From positions 62,001 to 126,000 of the forward strand of contig JARUHG010000006.1 of the NCBI GenBank assembly GCA_031216755.1: a stretch of 64,000 nt of DNA, given 5' to 3'. Positions 25,304 through 35,634 of the stretch are shown in pieces. The position numbers and the translations under genes are program-made. The DNA comes from Lysobacter arvi (GTDB lineage Bacteria > Pseudomonadota > Gammaproteobacteria > Xanthomonadales > Xanthomonadaceae). Under the pieces are notes generated by a model. It was not told the origin of the DNA. It was given only the letters and a program-made list of their open reading frames with translations, and did no database searches. Within the stretch, counting starts at the first letter, position 1. Each line of letters opens with the position of its first letter.

Positions 25304-27001
25304 TCAGGCCTTCGCCGGCTCTTCGCTGTACTTCTTCACCATCCACCACTGCTGCAGCAGGCCGAGCGCGCCGTTGGTGACCCAGTAGAGCACCAGACCG
25401 GCCGGGAAGAAGGCGAACATCACGCCGAACACCAGCGGCATGAACTGCATCATCTTCGCCTGCATCGGGTCCATGCCCGTGGTCGGGTTGAGCTTCTGCG
25501 TGAACCACATCACCGCAACGTTGATGATCGGCAGGACGAAGAACGGATCGCGCGAGGTCAGGTCGGTGATCCAGCCGATCCACGGCGCGTGGCGCAGTTC
25601 GACGGACTCCGACAGCATCCAGTACAGCGCCAGGAACACCGGCATCTGCAGCAGGATCGGCAGGCAGCCGCCGACCGGATTGATCTTCTCCTTCTTGTAC
25701 AGCTCCATCATCGCCATCTGGAACTTCTGGCGGTCGTCGCCGTAGCGCTCCTTGAGCTGCGCGATGCGCGGCTGGAACTTGCGCATCTTCGCCATCGACT
25801 TGTACTGCGCGGCCGACAGCGGGTACATCGCCAGCTTGATCAGGAACACCAGGCCGACGATCGCCCAGCCCCAGTTGCCGACCAGGCCGTAGATCTTCTC
25901 CAGCACCCAGAACAGCCAGCCGGCGATGGTGGCCATGATGCTGTAGCTGCTGAAGTCGACGGCGCGGTCGAGGCCGGGCACGTGCTGCGCTTCGATCGCC
26001 TTGACCAGCTTCGGACCGACCCACAGCCGCGCTGTGGTTTCGGCCTTCGCGCCCGGTGCGACGGTGACGCCCGGACCCACTTCGCGGATCAGGTACTGCG
26101 TGCCGCCGGTGCCGCCCGGCGTGGCGAGCGAGAAGGTCGTGGTGTCGTTCGAGGCCGGAATCCAGGCCGCGAAGAAGTGGTGCTGGAGCATGCCGATCCA
26201 ACCGCCGGTGACCTGCTTGTCGAGCGGGCCGTCCTCGACGAAGTCGTCGTACTTGCGCTTCTCGTACTTGTCGGCGCTGGAGTACCACGCGGCGCCCTGG
26301 AAGCTGTACTGCTCGGCGCTCATCGGGCCCTTCTTCACCAGCGCGCGCGGGACGCGGCTGAGCTGGCGGTAGACGAAGCCCTGCCACGGCGCCGTACCGG
26401 CGTTGACCACTTCATCGCGCACCTGCACGACGTAGTTGCTGCGCGTGAAGGTATAGGTGCGGCGGATGGTCACGCCGTCGCTGCCGGTCCAGACGAACGG
26501 CACGTCGAGGGAGTTCGCGCCTTCGGCGAGCGTGAAGTTCGTCTTGCCGCCTTCCGGCACGAAGCCGGACTGGTGCGTCGGTGCCTGGCCGCCCTGGCTC
26601 ACCCAACCGCTCTGCGCGACGAAATAGTTGGCCGGATCGGTGGCGAACAGACGCACCGGCGCGCTGTCGTCGTCGGCGGTGCTCGGGTACTGGAGCAGAT
26701 CCGCCTGGCGCATTTCGCCGCCGTCGAGGACGAGCTTCAGCACGTCGGTGGTAACGGTGACGCTGGGCGAAGCGTTCGCCGCGGAGCCCGTCGTCGCCGC
26801 GCTCGGGCCCACGCTCGGCGCGCTCGGGATGGCGGCAGGGGCGCCCGTCGCGTTCGGGATGCTCGCATCCGCGGGCGCGCTGGCGACGGCAGCCGTTTGC
26901 GCCTGGGCCGGGGGTGCAGCCTTTTCCTTGCCCCACTCCATCCACAGCAGGGTCGCCACCATCAGCCAGGCGAAGATCAGGAAGACACGGGTCTGGTTCA
27001 T
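25304..27001 (-). CDS. yidC: Membrane protein insertase YidC
   Basis: Inserts and folds inner-membrane proteins, with or without SecYEG. The 565-residue protein has an N-terminal transmembrane signal-anchor ([19 protein letters not shown]), a low-complexity linker rich in Ala/Pro/Ser to about 80, the large periplasmic beta domain (from [20 protein letters not shown]), and the 60K insertase core near 355-550: [39 protein letters not shown] and [21 protein letters not shown]-like C-terminus. It is 14 bases from rnpA, with no yidD between them, and is followed by a terminator. Confidence 0.97.
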   Translation of the reverse strand: MNQTRVFLIFAWLMVATLLWMEWGKEKAAPPAQAQTAAVASAPADASIPNATGAPAAIPSAPSVGPSAATTGSAANASPSVTVTTDVLKLVLDGGEMRQADLLQYPSTADDDSAPVRLFATDPANYFVAQSGWVSQGGQAPTHQSGFVPEGGKTNFTLAEGANSLDVPFVWTGSDGVTIRRTYTFTRSNYVVQVRDEVVNAGTAPWQGFVYRQLSRVPRALVKKGPMSAEQYSFQGAAWYSSADKYEKRKYDDFVEDGPLDKQVTGGWIGMLQHHFFAAWIPASNDTTTFSLATPGGTGGTQYLIREVGPGVTVAPGAKAETTARLWVGPKLVKAIEAQHVPGLDRAVDFSSYSIMATIAGWLFWVLEKIYGLVGNWGWAIVGLVFLIKLAMYPLSAAQYKSMAKMRKFQPRIAQLKERYGDDRQKFQMAMMELYKKEKINPVGGCLPILLQMPVFLALYWMLSESVELRHAPWIGWITDLTSRDPFFVLPIINVAVMWFTQKLNPTTGMDPMQAKMMQFMPLVFGVMFAFFPAGLVLYWVTNGALGLLQQWWMVKKYSEEPAKA

Positions 27002-27015
27002 GGGCGACAGGCTGC

Positions 27016-27450
27016 TCAGCCGCGATCAACGTGCGGCGCTGGGGCGGAAGGGGAAGCGGCCGGCATTGTGCCGGGCGCGGGTGACAGGGGCAACGCGGCG
27101 TCGGGCGCGAGGGCGCCACTGCGTTGCAGAAGAGCCTGGAAGGCGGCGACGAGTTCCGGGCCGCTCGCGTTGCGGGCCGGTGGACGTGCGACCACGACGA
27201 AATCGCCCGGTGCGAGCTGGTCGCGCAGGCGGCGGAAGGTATCGCGAAGAACGCGCTTGATGCGGTTGCGACCGACGGCGTTCGGATCGACCTTGCGGGA
27301 GACGGCCAGGCCCATGCGAGCGGGCACGTCGCCGGGGAGCCAATGCAAAGCCAGCACGGGCAGCGCCGTGCGCGGTCCGTGCTGGAATATGCGGTCGAAA
27401 TCGGACTTCGCGCGAACCCGCGCGCTGCGCGGGAAGCGGGCCGACGTCAT
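27016..27450 (-). CDS. rnpA: Ribonuclease P protein component
   Basis: Protein subunit that helps the RNase P RNA bind 5' leaders of precursor tRNAs. The 144-residue protein begins with [18 protein letters not shown], then the conserved [26 protein letters not shown] (RNR motif; the basic helix that binds RNA) and DFVVVARP. The last 30 residues are a Pro/Ala-rich tail not present in E. coli RnpA. It sits between rpmH and yidC, 57 bases after rpmH, with a hairpin (27479-27499) in that gap that may be a processing or attenuation site (inference). Confidence 0.96.
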   Translation of the reverse strand: MTSARFPRSARVRAKSDFDRIFQHGPRTALPVLALHWLPGDVPARMGLAVSRKVDPNAVGRNRIKRVLRDTFRRLRDQLAPGDFVVVARPPARNASGPELVAAFQALLQRSGALAPDAALPLSPAPGTMPAASPSAPAPHVDRG

Positions 27451-27478
27451 CTCAAGCGACCGGCGAGGGCCGGTGGCG

Positions 27479-27499
27479 GCTGCCGCAGGATGCGGCAGC
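27479..27499 (-). other. Hairpin in the rpmH-rnpA gap
   Basis: Perfect arms GCTGCCGC/GCGGCAGC around a five-base loop, without a U-tract, nine bases beyond the rpmH stop. Rather than ending transcription it could set the rpmH/rnpA ratio by partial termination or protect the rpmH mRNA end; this is an inference. Confidence 0.5.
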
Positions 27500-27507
27500 G
27501 GCGACGC

Positions 27508-27648
27508 TTAGGCGCAAAGACGCTTGCGGCCCTTGGCACGACGGCGGGCGAGGACCTTGCGGCCATCGGCGGTCGCCATGCGGGCACGGAAGCCGTGGTC
27601 GCGCTTGCGCTTGAGGTTGCTGGGCTGGTAGGTGCGCTTGGTGGCCAT
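27508..27648 (-). CDS. rpmH: 50S ribosomal protein L34
   Basis: The 46-residue protein, too short for a usual ORF scan, reads [20 protein letters not shown], then [20 protein letters not shown] and RKRLCA. This is the canonical L34, a highly basic protein of the large subunit, with the KRTYQPS opening and the ARRRAKGRK core. It is the first gene of the leftward rpmH-rnpA-yidC operon and faces dnaA across a 418-base gap, the common arrangement at gammaproteobacterial origins. Confidence 0.98.
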   Translation of the reverse strand: MATKRTYQPSNLKRKRDHGFRARMATADGRKVLARRRAKGRKRLCA

Positions 27649-27768
27649 GGTCCGGCTCTATGCGTAAACGACGAAATGGACCGCGGATTCTAGCGGCCCG
27701 AGGAGTCCCCGGTCAACCGTGCCCGCACGCTTCGAACCCAGTGGCTCACGGAAAGCGGAGCGATATCA

Positions 27769-27804
27769 GCCCCCTAAGCTAGGGGGCGCTTCGCGCAGCG
27801 AAGC
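27769..27804. repeat. Two adjacent palindromes upstream of dnaA
   Basis: GCCCCCTA-AGC-TAGGGGGC (27769-27787) directly followed by GCTTCGC-GCA-GCGAAGC (27788-27804). Both arms are perfect. The composition is that of a dispersed extragenic repeat rather than of a promoter, and could be an insertion in the rpmH-dnaA gap. Confidence 0.55.
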
Positions 27805-27908
27805 GGGGTATGGAACGCACGCCGCGGGGCCCGAAGTTTGCACTGCAAAATTTGGGAAGCGAAGCCGGCTGCGCCGGCGAACGCCTGTGGAATACCTGTT
27901 AATCCCCC

Positions 27909-27917
27909 TGTGGACAA
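27909..27917 (-). promoter_or_regulatory. DnaA box upstream of dnaA
   Basis: TTGTCCACA on the minus strand, one mismatch to TTATCCACA; 150 bases before the dnaA start. Probably autoregulatory, possibly part of oriC. Confidence 0.55.
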
Positions 27918-28066
27918 GTCCTGTTCCGCGCCCGGCCGCGGTGATAGTCTGCCCGCACCCCCCGACCCGTTCGCCGCGATCCACGCATCGCGCGGCGGGA
28001 TGCTTTTCGCCGTGGTTTTCCGGTGTTTCGGCACCGGTCGCACAAGAGACGAAGATTCCCGAACCG

Positions 28067-29401
28067 ATGGATGCCTGGCCCCGCTGCCTCGAACGCCTCG
28101 AAGCCGAACTTCCGGCCGAGGATATCCACACCTGGCTCAAGCCCCTGCAGGCGACCCGGCGCGACGACATGACCGTGCTCTATGCGCCCAACGCATTCGT
28201 GGTCGAACACGTGCGCGAGCGCTACCTGCCGCGCATCCGCGAGCTGCTCGCGCATTTCGCCGGCAGCGGCGAAGTGGCGCTGGAGATCGGTTCGCTGCCC
28301 CGCGCGGCCACGCCCGTGCCCGAAGCCGCGGCACCGACGCTGGTGGCGCCGGCACGGGCCGCGCCGAGCGAGCCGTTCAACGGGCACCTGGACAACCACT
28401 ACACCTTCGAGAACTTCGTCGAAGGCCGCAGCAACCAGCTCGGCCGCGCCGCCGCATGGCAGGCGTCGCTCAAGCCGGGCGACCGCGCGCACAACCCGCT
28501 GCTGCTCTACGGCGGCACCGGCCTGGGCAAGACGCACCTGATGTTCGCTGCCGGCAATGCGATGCGCGCGGCGAACCCGAACATGCGCGTGCTGTACCTG
28601 CGCAGCGAACAGTTCTTCAGCGCGATGATGAAATCGCTGCAGGACAAGACCATGGACGCGTTCAAGCGCCAGTTCCAGCAGGTGGACGCGCTGTTGATCG
28701 ATGACATCCAGTTCTTTGCCGGCAAGGACCGCACGCAGGAGGAGTTCTTCCACACCTTCAACGCGCTGTTCGATGGCAAGCAGCAGATCATCCTGACCTG
28801 CGACCGCTATCCGCGCGAAGTCGAGGGGCTGGAGCCACGCCTCAAGTCGCGCCTGGCCTGGGGCCTGAGCGTGGCGATCGAGCCGCCGGACTTCGAGACC
28901 CGCGCGCAGATCGTGCTGTCTAAGGCGCGCGAGCGCGGCGCGCACATTCCCGAGGAAGTCGCGTTCCTGCTCGCCAAGAAGATGCGCAGCAACGTCCGCG
29001 ACCTGGAAGGCGCGCTCAACACGCTCGCCGCGCGCGCCAACTTCACCGGTCGTGCGATCACGGTCGAGTTCGCCCAGGAAACCCTGCGCGATCTCCTGCG
29101 CGCGCAGCAGCAGGCGATCGGGATTCCGAACATCCAGAAGACGGTGGCCGATTACTACGGCTTGCAGATGAAGGACCTGCTGTCCAAGCGCCGCACGCGT
29201 TCGCTGGCACGTCCTCGCCAGATGGCGATGGCGCTGGCGAAGGAACTGACCGAGCACAGCCTGCCGGAGATCGGCGACGCGTTCGCCGGTCGCGACCACA
29301 CCACGGTGCTGCACGCCTGCCGCCAGATCCGCACGCTGATGGAGACGGACGGCAAGCTGCGGGAAGACTGGGACAAGCTGATCCGCAAGCTCAGCGAGTG
29401 A
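28067..29401 (+). CDS. dnaA: Chromosomal replication initiator protein DnaA
   Basis: AAA+ initiator that binds 9-mer boxes at oriC, melts the adjacent AT-rich DNA and helps to load DnaB. The 444-residue protein has domain I (1-75, [11 protein letters not shown]), a short Ala/Pro-rich domain II (80-105), domain III from [20 protein letters not shown] with Walker A GGTGLGKT (149-156), Walker [11 protein letters not shown], sensor 2 in [15 protein letters not shown], and the domain IV signature [12 protein letters not shown]. The start is the Met of [20 protein letters not shown], where the family begins; upstream frame runs into the promoter region. Its promoter region carries DnaA boxes (autoregulation). 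Confidence 0.98.
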   Translation: MDAWPRCLERLEAELPAEDIHTWLKPLQATRRDDMTVLYAPNAFVVEHVRERYLPRIRELLAHFAGSGEVALEIGSLPRAATPVPEAAAPTLVAPARAAPSEPFNGHLDNHYTFENFVEGRSNQLGRAAAWQASLKPGDRAHNPLLLYGGTGLGKTHLMFAAGNAMRAANPNMRVLYLRSEQFFSAMMKSLQDKTMDAFKRQFQQVDALLIDDIQFFAGKDRTQEEFFHTFNALFDGKQQIILTCDRYPREVEGLEPRLKSRLAWGLSVAIEPPDFETRAQIVLSKARERGAHIPEEVAFLLAKKMRSNVRDLEGALNTLAARANFTGRAITVEFAQETLRDLLRAQQQAIGIPNIQKTVADYYGLQMKDLLSKRRTRSLARPRQMAMALAKELTEHSLPEIGDAFAGRDHTTVLHACRQIRTLMETDGKLREDWDKLIRKLSE

Positions 29402-29445
29402 GGTCATCGCGGCGCCAGCGCAAAGCGGCGGCCGCCGATACATAC

Positions 29446-29454
29446 TTATCCCCG
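29446..29454 (+). promoter_or_regulatory. DnaA-box-like 9-mer (weak)
   Basis: TTATCCCCG, two mismatches to TTATCCACA, 45 bases after the dnaA stop. Counted only with its neighbours. Confidence 0.4.
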
Positions 29455-29492
29455 TCCGCGCGGGGCAAGCCGTGTATGGTGCGGGCACAAGT

Positions 29493-29501
29493 TGTGGACA
29501 G
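29493..29501 (-). promoter_or_regulatory. DnaA-box-like 9-mer
   Basis: CTGTCCACA on the minus strand; it keeps the TCCACA core. Two mismatches to the consensus. Confidence 0.5.
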
Positions 29502-29528
29502 TTTCGACCCTCGGGCGGTGCGCTAGAG

Positions 29529-29537
29529 TTGTCCACA
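29529..29537 (+). promoter_or_regulatory. DnaA box
   Basis: TTGTCCACA, one mismatch to TTATCCACA; the closest box to the AT-rich tract, about 35 bases to its left. Confidence 0.62.
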
Positions 29538-29702
29538 GTTTGTCCGCCGGTTGCCCGGCCAGTTCTACCGAAGTTTCACAAGCAATAAAAACCTTGGTTA
29601 TCAAGAGCTTGAGATGGTTTTCCCGGATTTTCGGCGACACCATCACCACCATGCTTTTGATTTATTCCACATACTTTGTAATGGCACGGGGACGGGGTCC
29701 GC

Positions 29703-30803
29703 ATGCGTTTTTCCCTTCAACGCGAAGTCTTTCTCAAGCCGCTCGCTCAGGTCGTCAACGTCGTCGAGCGCCGCCAGACCCTGCCGGTCCTGGCCAATCT
29801 GCTGGTACAGGTCAAGGACGGGCAGCTGTCGCTGACCGGTACCGACCTCGAAGTTGAGATGGTCTCCCGCGTCCTGGTGGACGATGCGCAGGACGGCGAA
29901 ACGACGATCCCGGCGCGCAAGCTGTTCGAGATCGTTCGTGCCCTGCCCGACGGCAGCAAGGTCACCGTCTCGCAGACGGCCGAAAAGATCACCGTGCAGG
30001 CGGGACGTTCGCGCTTCACGCTGTCGAGCCTTCCGGCCAACGATTTCCCGTCCATCGACGAGGTCGAAGCGAACGAGCGCGTGCGAGTGCCGGAAGCGGC
30101 GCTGAAGGAGCTGATCGAGCGGACCGCGTTCGCGATGGCGCAGCAGGACGTGCGCTATTACCTCAACGGCCTGCTGTTCGATCTGCGCGAGTCCAGCCTG
30201 CGCTGCGTGGCGACCGACGGGCACCGCCTGGCGCTGTGCGAGTCGCCGCTGGAGAACGGCGCGCTGACGAAGCGCCAGCTGATCGTGCCCCGCAAGGGCG
30301 TGCAGGAGCTGCAGCGCCTGCTGGAAGGCGGCGAGCGTGAGCTCGAACTGGAGATGGGCCGCGGCCACCTGCGCGTGAAGCGGGACGATGTCACCTTCAC
30401 CAGCAAGCTGATCGACGGTCGTTTCCCCGACTATGAAGCCGTGATTCCGATCGGTGCCGACCGCGAAGTGCGGATCGATCGCGAAGTCCTGCGTGCCTCG
30501 CTGCAGCGCGCCGCGATCCTGTCGAACGAGAAATACCGCGGCGTACGCCTGGAAGTGTCGCCGGGCCAGCTCAAGATCAGCGCGCACAACCCGGAGCAGG
30601 AAGAGGCGCAGGAGGAGGTCGAGGCCGACACGCGTGTGGACGATCTCGCGGTCGGCTTCAACGTGAACTACCTGCTCGACGCGCTGACGGCCCTGAAGGA
30701 CGAGCACGTCGTGATCATGTTGCGCGACGCGAACTCCTCCGCTCTTGTTCGCGAGGCCGCCAATGATCGGTGCCGCCATGTCGTGATGCCGCTGCGCCTC
30801 TGA
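29703..30803 (+). CDS. dnaN: DNA polymerase III beta subunit (sliding clamp)
   Basis: Forms a dimeric ring around DNA that tethers polymerase III and many repair factors. The 366 residues match the E. coli protein. The N-terminal MRFSLQREVFLKPLAQVVNV and RRQTLPVLANLLVQ open domain 1; TDLEVEMVSRV, the SIDEVEA-like loop, CVATDGHRLALCE (the family signature), and the hydrophobic-groove C-terminus RCRHVVMPLRL are all present. It starts 301 bases after dnaA and is followed within 60 bases by a parS site and a terminator, so it is at least partly transcribed apart from recF. Confidence 0.98.
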   Translation: MRFSLQREVFLKPLAQVVNVVERRQTLPVLANLLVQVKDGQLSLTGTDLEVEMVSRVLVDDAQDGETTIPARKLFEIVRALPDGSKVTVSQTAEKITVQAGRSRFTLSSLPANDFPSIDEVEANERVRVPEAALKELIERTAFAMAQQDVRYYLNGLLFDLRESSLRCVATDGHRLALCESPLENGALTKRQLIVPRKGVQELQRLLEGGERELELEMGRGHLRVKRDDVTFTSKLIDGRFPDYEAVIPIGADREVRIDREVLRASLQRAAILSNEKYRGVRLEVSPGQLKISAHNPEQEEAQEEVEADTRVDDLAVGFNVNYLLDALTALKDEHVVIMLRDANSSALVREAANDRCRHVVMPLRL

Positions 30804-30808
30804 TCGGC

Positions 30809-30824
30809 CGTTCCACGTGGAACA
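30809..30824. promoter_or_regulatory. parS: parS-type site 1 (ParB-binding)
   Basis: CGTTCCACGTGGAACA, a palindrome in which 15 of 16 bases match TGTTCCACGTGGAACA, the sequence bound by ParB in Pseudomonas near its origin (from recall). It lies six bases after the dnaN stop, outside any gene. Confidence 0.82.
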
Positions 30825-30829
30825 TTCGA

Positions 30830-30860
30830 CGCCCGGCCCTGTGCCGGGCGTTTTGTTTTT
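30830..30860 (+). terminator. Intrinsic terminator after dnaN
   Basis: Perfect eight-base stem CGCCCGGC/GCCGGGCG with a CCTGT loop, followed directly by TTTTGTTTTT. It lies between dnaN and recF, so recF must have its own promoter or rely on read-through. Confidence 0.85.
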
Positions 30861-30883
30861 GGCCGTCCGCTAAACTTGATGCA

Positions 30884-31981
30884 ATGCACGTCACCCGACT
30901 CGAGTTGCGGCACCTGCGCCGTTTCCCGGAACTTCGCCTCGATCCCGCCCCCGGCCTGAACCTCATCACCGGCGACAACGGCGCGGGGAAGACGACCGTG
31001 CTCGAGGCCCTCCACCTCATGGCCTACGGCCGCAGCTTCCGCGGACGTGTCCGTGACGGCCTGATCCGTGCCGGCGACGAGGCGCTGGAGGTCTTCGTCG
31101 AGTGGCAGGAGAACGTCGCGCGCTCTGGTGGGGAAACCCGGACCCGAAAGGCTGGTCTGCGCCACAGCGGCCAGGACTGGGCGGGGCGACTCGACGGCGC
31201 GAACGTCGCCCAGTTGGGGGATCTCTGTGCGGCGCTCGCGGTCGTGACTTTCGAACCCGGGAGCCACGCGCTGATCACCGGGGGGGGCGAATCGAGGCGG
31301 CGCTATCTCGACTGGGGTCTGTTCCACGTGGAACACGACTTTCTTCCCGTGTGGCGCCGCTACAACCGGGCACTCAAGCAGCGCAACGCGCTCTTGAAGG
31401 CCCGTGCCCGCGACGCGCAGCTGGACGCTTGGGATCGCGAACTCGCCGAGGCGGGTGAGCCGCTCAGCCGCTACCGTGAGCGCTACCTGGACCTGCTACA
31501 GGCCCGCTTCGGTCTGCTGCTCTGCGAGCTCGCCCCGGCGCTGGGCCAAAGCCGTCTCGAGTACACCCCCGGTTGGCGACGCGACGACATGTCACTGGCC
31601 GACGCGCTGTTGTTGAGCCGCGAACGCGACCTGGGCGCGGGCTACACCTCGATTGGGCCCCATCGCGCGGATTGGCGCGTCGCCTTCGAGAATCTGCCCG
31701 GCCGCGAGGCGTTGTCGCGTGGCCAGTCCAAGCTCACCGCGCTCGCCGCCCTGCTCGCCCAGGCTGAACACCACGACGAAATCCAGGGCGAATGGCCTGT
31801 CGTGGCCCTCGACGACCTTGCCTCCGAGCTCGATCGCCACCATCAAGGAAGGGTGCTGGCGAGGCTGCTTGCGAGCCGCGCGCAGGTGTTCATCACGGGC
31901 ACCGATCTCCCGCCCGGATTACCGCCCGAATTCCCGGTCCATCGGTTCCACGTGGAACATGGCGCTGTCGCCCGTCTGTAG
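30884..31981 (+). CDS. recF: DNA replication and repair protein RecF
   Basis: SMC-like ATPase that helps load RecA at gaps. The 365-residue protein begins MHVTRLELRHLRRFPELRLD, then Walker A GDNGAGKT (30-37), a coiled-coil-like centre (RRYNRALKQRNALLKARARD), a signature region LSRGQSKLTALAALLAQAE and Walker B VVALDDLASELD. Two parS-type palindromes lie inside its reading frame and dictate the peptide FHVEH twice (residues 147-151 and 355-359), the second almost at the C-terminus. The ATG at 30884 is the first Met of the family; a longer frame upstream overlaps the dnaN end and terminator. Confidence 0.96.
   Translation: MHVTRLELRHLRRFPELRLDPAPGLNLITGDNGAGKTTVLEALHLMAYGRSFRGRVRDGLIRAGDEALEVFVEWQENVARSGGETRTRKAGLRHSGQDWAGRLDGANVAQLGDLCAALAVVTFEPGSHALITGGGESRRRYLDWGLFHVEHDFLPVWRRYNRALKQRNALLKARARDAQLDAWDRELAEAGEPLSRYRERYLDLLQARFGLLLCELAPALGQSRLEYTPGWRRDDMSLADALLLSRERDLGAGYTSIGPHRADWRVAFENLPGREALSRGQSKLTALAALLAQAEHHDEIQGEWPVVALDDLASELDRHHQGRVLARLLASRAQVFITGTDLPPGLPPEFPVHRFHVEHGAVARL
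31320..31335. promoter_or_regulatory. parS: parS-type site 2, inside recF (perfect)
   Basis: TGTTCCACGTGGAACA, all 16 bases, fully palindromic, inside recF codons 146-151. Confidence 0.87.
31944..31959. promoter_or_regulatory. parS: parS-type site 3, inside recF
   Basis: GGTTCCACGTGGAACA, 15 of 16 bases, inside the last ten or so recF codons. Confidence 0.82.
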
Positions 31982-32026
31982 TCGGTGCGCCGTATGCCGC
32001 GGTTCGTCCAGCGCAAGAATTCCGGC

Positions 32027-32035
32027 TGTTATACT
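32027..32035 (+). promoter_or_regulatory. Candidate gyrB promoter (extended -10)
   Basis: TGTTATACT fits an extended -10 (TGnTATAAT with one mismatch) about 72 bases before the gyrB ATG. No good -35 hexamer lies at the right spacing, as is usual for this type. Confidence 0.4.
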
Positions 32036-32049
32036 CCCGGTTTGTATAG

Positions 32050-34572
<2,523 letters not shown>

Positions 34573-34584
34573 TCCGTCGCGAGC

Positions 34585-34612
34585 CGCTTCCGGGGCGTCC
34601 GTCCCGGAAGCG
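34585..34612 (+). terminator. Terminator-like hairpin after gyrB
   Basis: Perfect ten-base arms CGCTTCCGGG/CCCGGAAGCG around eight bases, 13 bases after the gyrB stop. No U-tract follows, so termination may be weak or Rho-assisted. Confidence 0.55.
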
Positions 34613-34633
34613 TCGCGCGCACGCATTCAGCCA

Positions 34634-34664
34634 TTGACGAAGTGTTAATCCGGCGGGGGATACA
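34634..34664 (+). promoter_or_regulatory. Candidate promoter of the M48 protease gene
   Basis: TTGACG at 34634-34639 and GATACA at 34659-34664, spacer 19; 39 bases before the ATG. The -35 is strong but the -10 weak. Confidence 0.35.
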
Positions 34665-34702
34665 ACCGCCTTCAGCCAACGGTCACCACTTCAGGATCAT
34701 CG

Positions 34703-35509
34703 ATGAAACGCGCATTGCTCGGACTCGCCATCGCCAGCCTGGTGGTCGCCTGTGCCACGACGACCTCGCCCACCGGACGCACGCAGTACGTGGGCGCGGT
34801 GTCGCAGGACCAGTTGAACCAGCTGGGCGCGCAGGCCTTCGCCGAGGCCAAGGCGAAGGAGAAGCTGAGCACGGACGCGCGCCAGAACGGCTACGTTCGC
34901 TGCGTCGTCGATGCCATCACCCGGCAGCTTCCGGCCGGTTGGCAGACGCAGTGGGAGGTCGCCGTATTCCAGGACGATTCACCCAACGCCTTCGCCCTGC
35001 CCGGCGGCAAGATCGGCGTCAACACGGGCATCTTCACCGTCGCCAAGAACCAGGACCAGCTGGCCGCCGTGATCGCGCACGAGATCGGCCACGTCGTCTC
35101 GCGCCATCACGACGAGCGCATCACCAAGCAGCAGGGCACGTCCACCCTGCTGGGCATCGGCAGCGCGATCCTCGGCAGCGCGTACGGCTCCACCGCCGGC
35201 AATGCGGCGGGCCAGATCGGCGGCGCCGCGGCGCAGACCTTCTATCTGCTGCCGAATTCGCGGACCCAGGAAACCGAGGCGGACGTCGTCGGCCAGCAGC
35301 TCGCCGCGAAGGCGGGCTTCGACCCCCGCCAGGCCGTGAACCTGTGGCAGAACATGATCGCTGCGGGCGGCAGCCGCCCGCCCCAGTGGCTCTCGACCCA
35401 CCCGGACCCGCAGTCGCGCATCAACGAACTTGGCGCCCGTGCCGGCAGCCTGATGCCCACGTTCGAGCAGGCGCGCGCCTCCGGCCATACGCCCAAGTGC
35501 GGTGCGTGA
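34703..35509 (+). CDS. M48-family metalloprotease lipoprotein
   Basis: The signal peptide ends in LVVAC (Cys17), so this 268-residue zinc protease is a periplasm-facing lipoprotein. HEIGH at 126-130 supplies two zinc ligands and the catalytic Glu; the third ligand is probably the first Glu of RTQETEADVVG. A glycine-rich segment (GIGSAILGSAYGSTAGNAAG) lies between them, as in the BepA/LoiP (YggG) outer-membrane quality-control group. The end, HPDPQSRINELGARAG, is also typical. The gene follows gyrB, as in Xanthomonas from recall. Expected role: degradation of damaged outer-membrane proteins. Confidence 0.9.
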   Translation: MKRALLGLAIASLVVACATTTSPTGRTQYVGAVSQDQLNQLGAQAFAEAKAKEKLSTDARQNGYVRCVVDAITRQLPAGWQTQWEVAVFQDDSPNAFALPGGKIGVNTGIFTVAKNQDQLAAVIAHEIGHVVSRHHDERITKQQGTSTLLGIGSAILGSAYGSTAGNAAGQIGGAAAQTFYLLPNSRTQETEADVVGQQLAAKAGFDPRQAVNLWQNMIAAGGSRPPQWLSTHPDPQSRINELGARAGSLMPTFEQARASGHTPKCGA

Positions 35510-35634
35510 GACTGCAAATCGGGCACACAACCCCGTATCGCAGCGTCGCGCGTTTCTGTTAGCGTGACGCCCCCCTGGCCCCGGTGCCATCGTCCCGCGC
35601 GCGATCGCGTGCGGCAGCAGATCTGAGGTGTTCG

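Larger units (their letters stand above)
27649..28066. promoter_or_regulatory. rpmH-dnaA divergent intergenic region
   Basis: The 418 bases between the two divergent genes must hold the rpmH and dnaA promoters. From left to right: palindromes at 27769-27804; a TTTGCA-C-TGCAAA repeat at 27837-27849; DnaA-box-like sites on the minus strand at 27886-27894 (TGTGGAATA, two mismatches) and 27909-27917 (TGTGGACAA, one mismatch to the reverse of TTATCCACA); then about 150 bases to the dnaA ATG. The boxes fit DnaA autoregulation or the second half of a bipartite origin. No gene is visible in it. Confidence 0.6.
29402..29702. other. oriC: Probable chromosomal origin (oriC), dnaA-dnaN intergenic region
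   Basis: Gene-free 301 bases. The left half contains three DnaA-box-like 9-mers: TTATCCCCG at 29446, minus-strand CTGTCCACA at 29493-29501 and TTGTCCACA at 29529-29537 (one mismatch to the consensus). The right half (about 29571-29690) is unusually AT-rich for this genome (AGTTTCACAAGCAATAAAAA, then TTTTGATTTATTCCACATAC) and looks like an unwinding element. The flanking gene set rpmH-rnpA-yidC / dnaA-dnaN-recF-gyrB and three parS sites within 2.3 kb agree. A GC-skew switch at this point would settle it; I could not compute it. Confidence 0.75.

Noticed and set aside
23784-26387. 867-codon open frame suggesting a yidC-mnmE fusion
   Set aside because: The upstream half is an out-of-frame reading of yidC; MnmE starts at its own Met, and a terminator lies between the genes.
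27899-29536. 545-codon open frame opposite dnaA
   Set aside because: Antisense shadow covering dnaA and part of the probable oriC; no domain seen.
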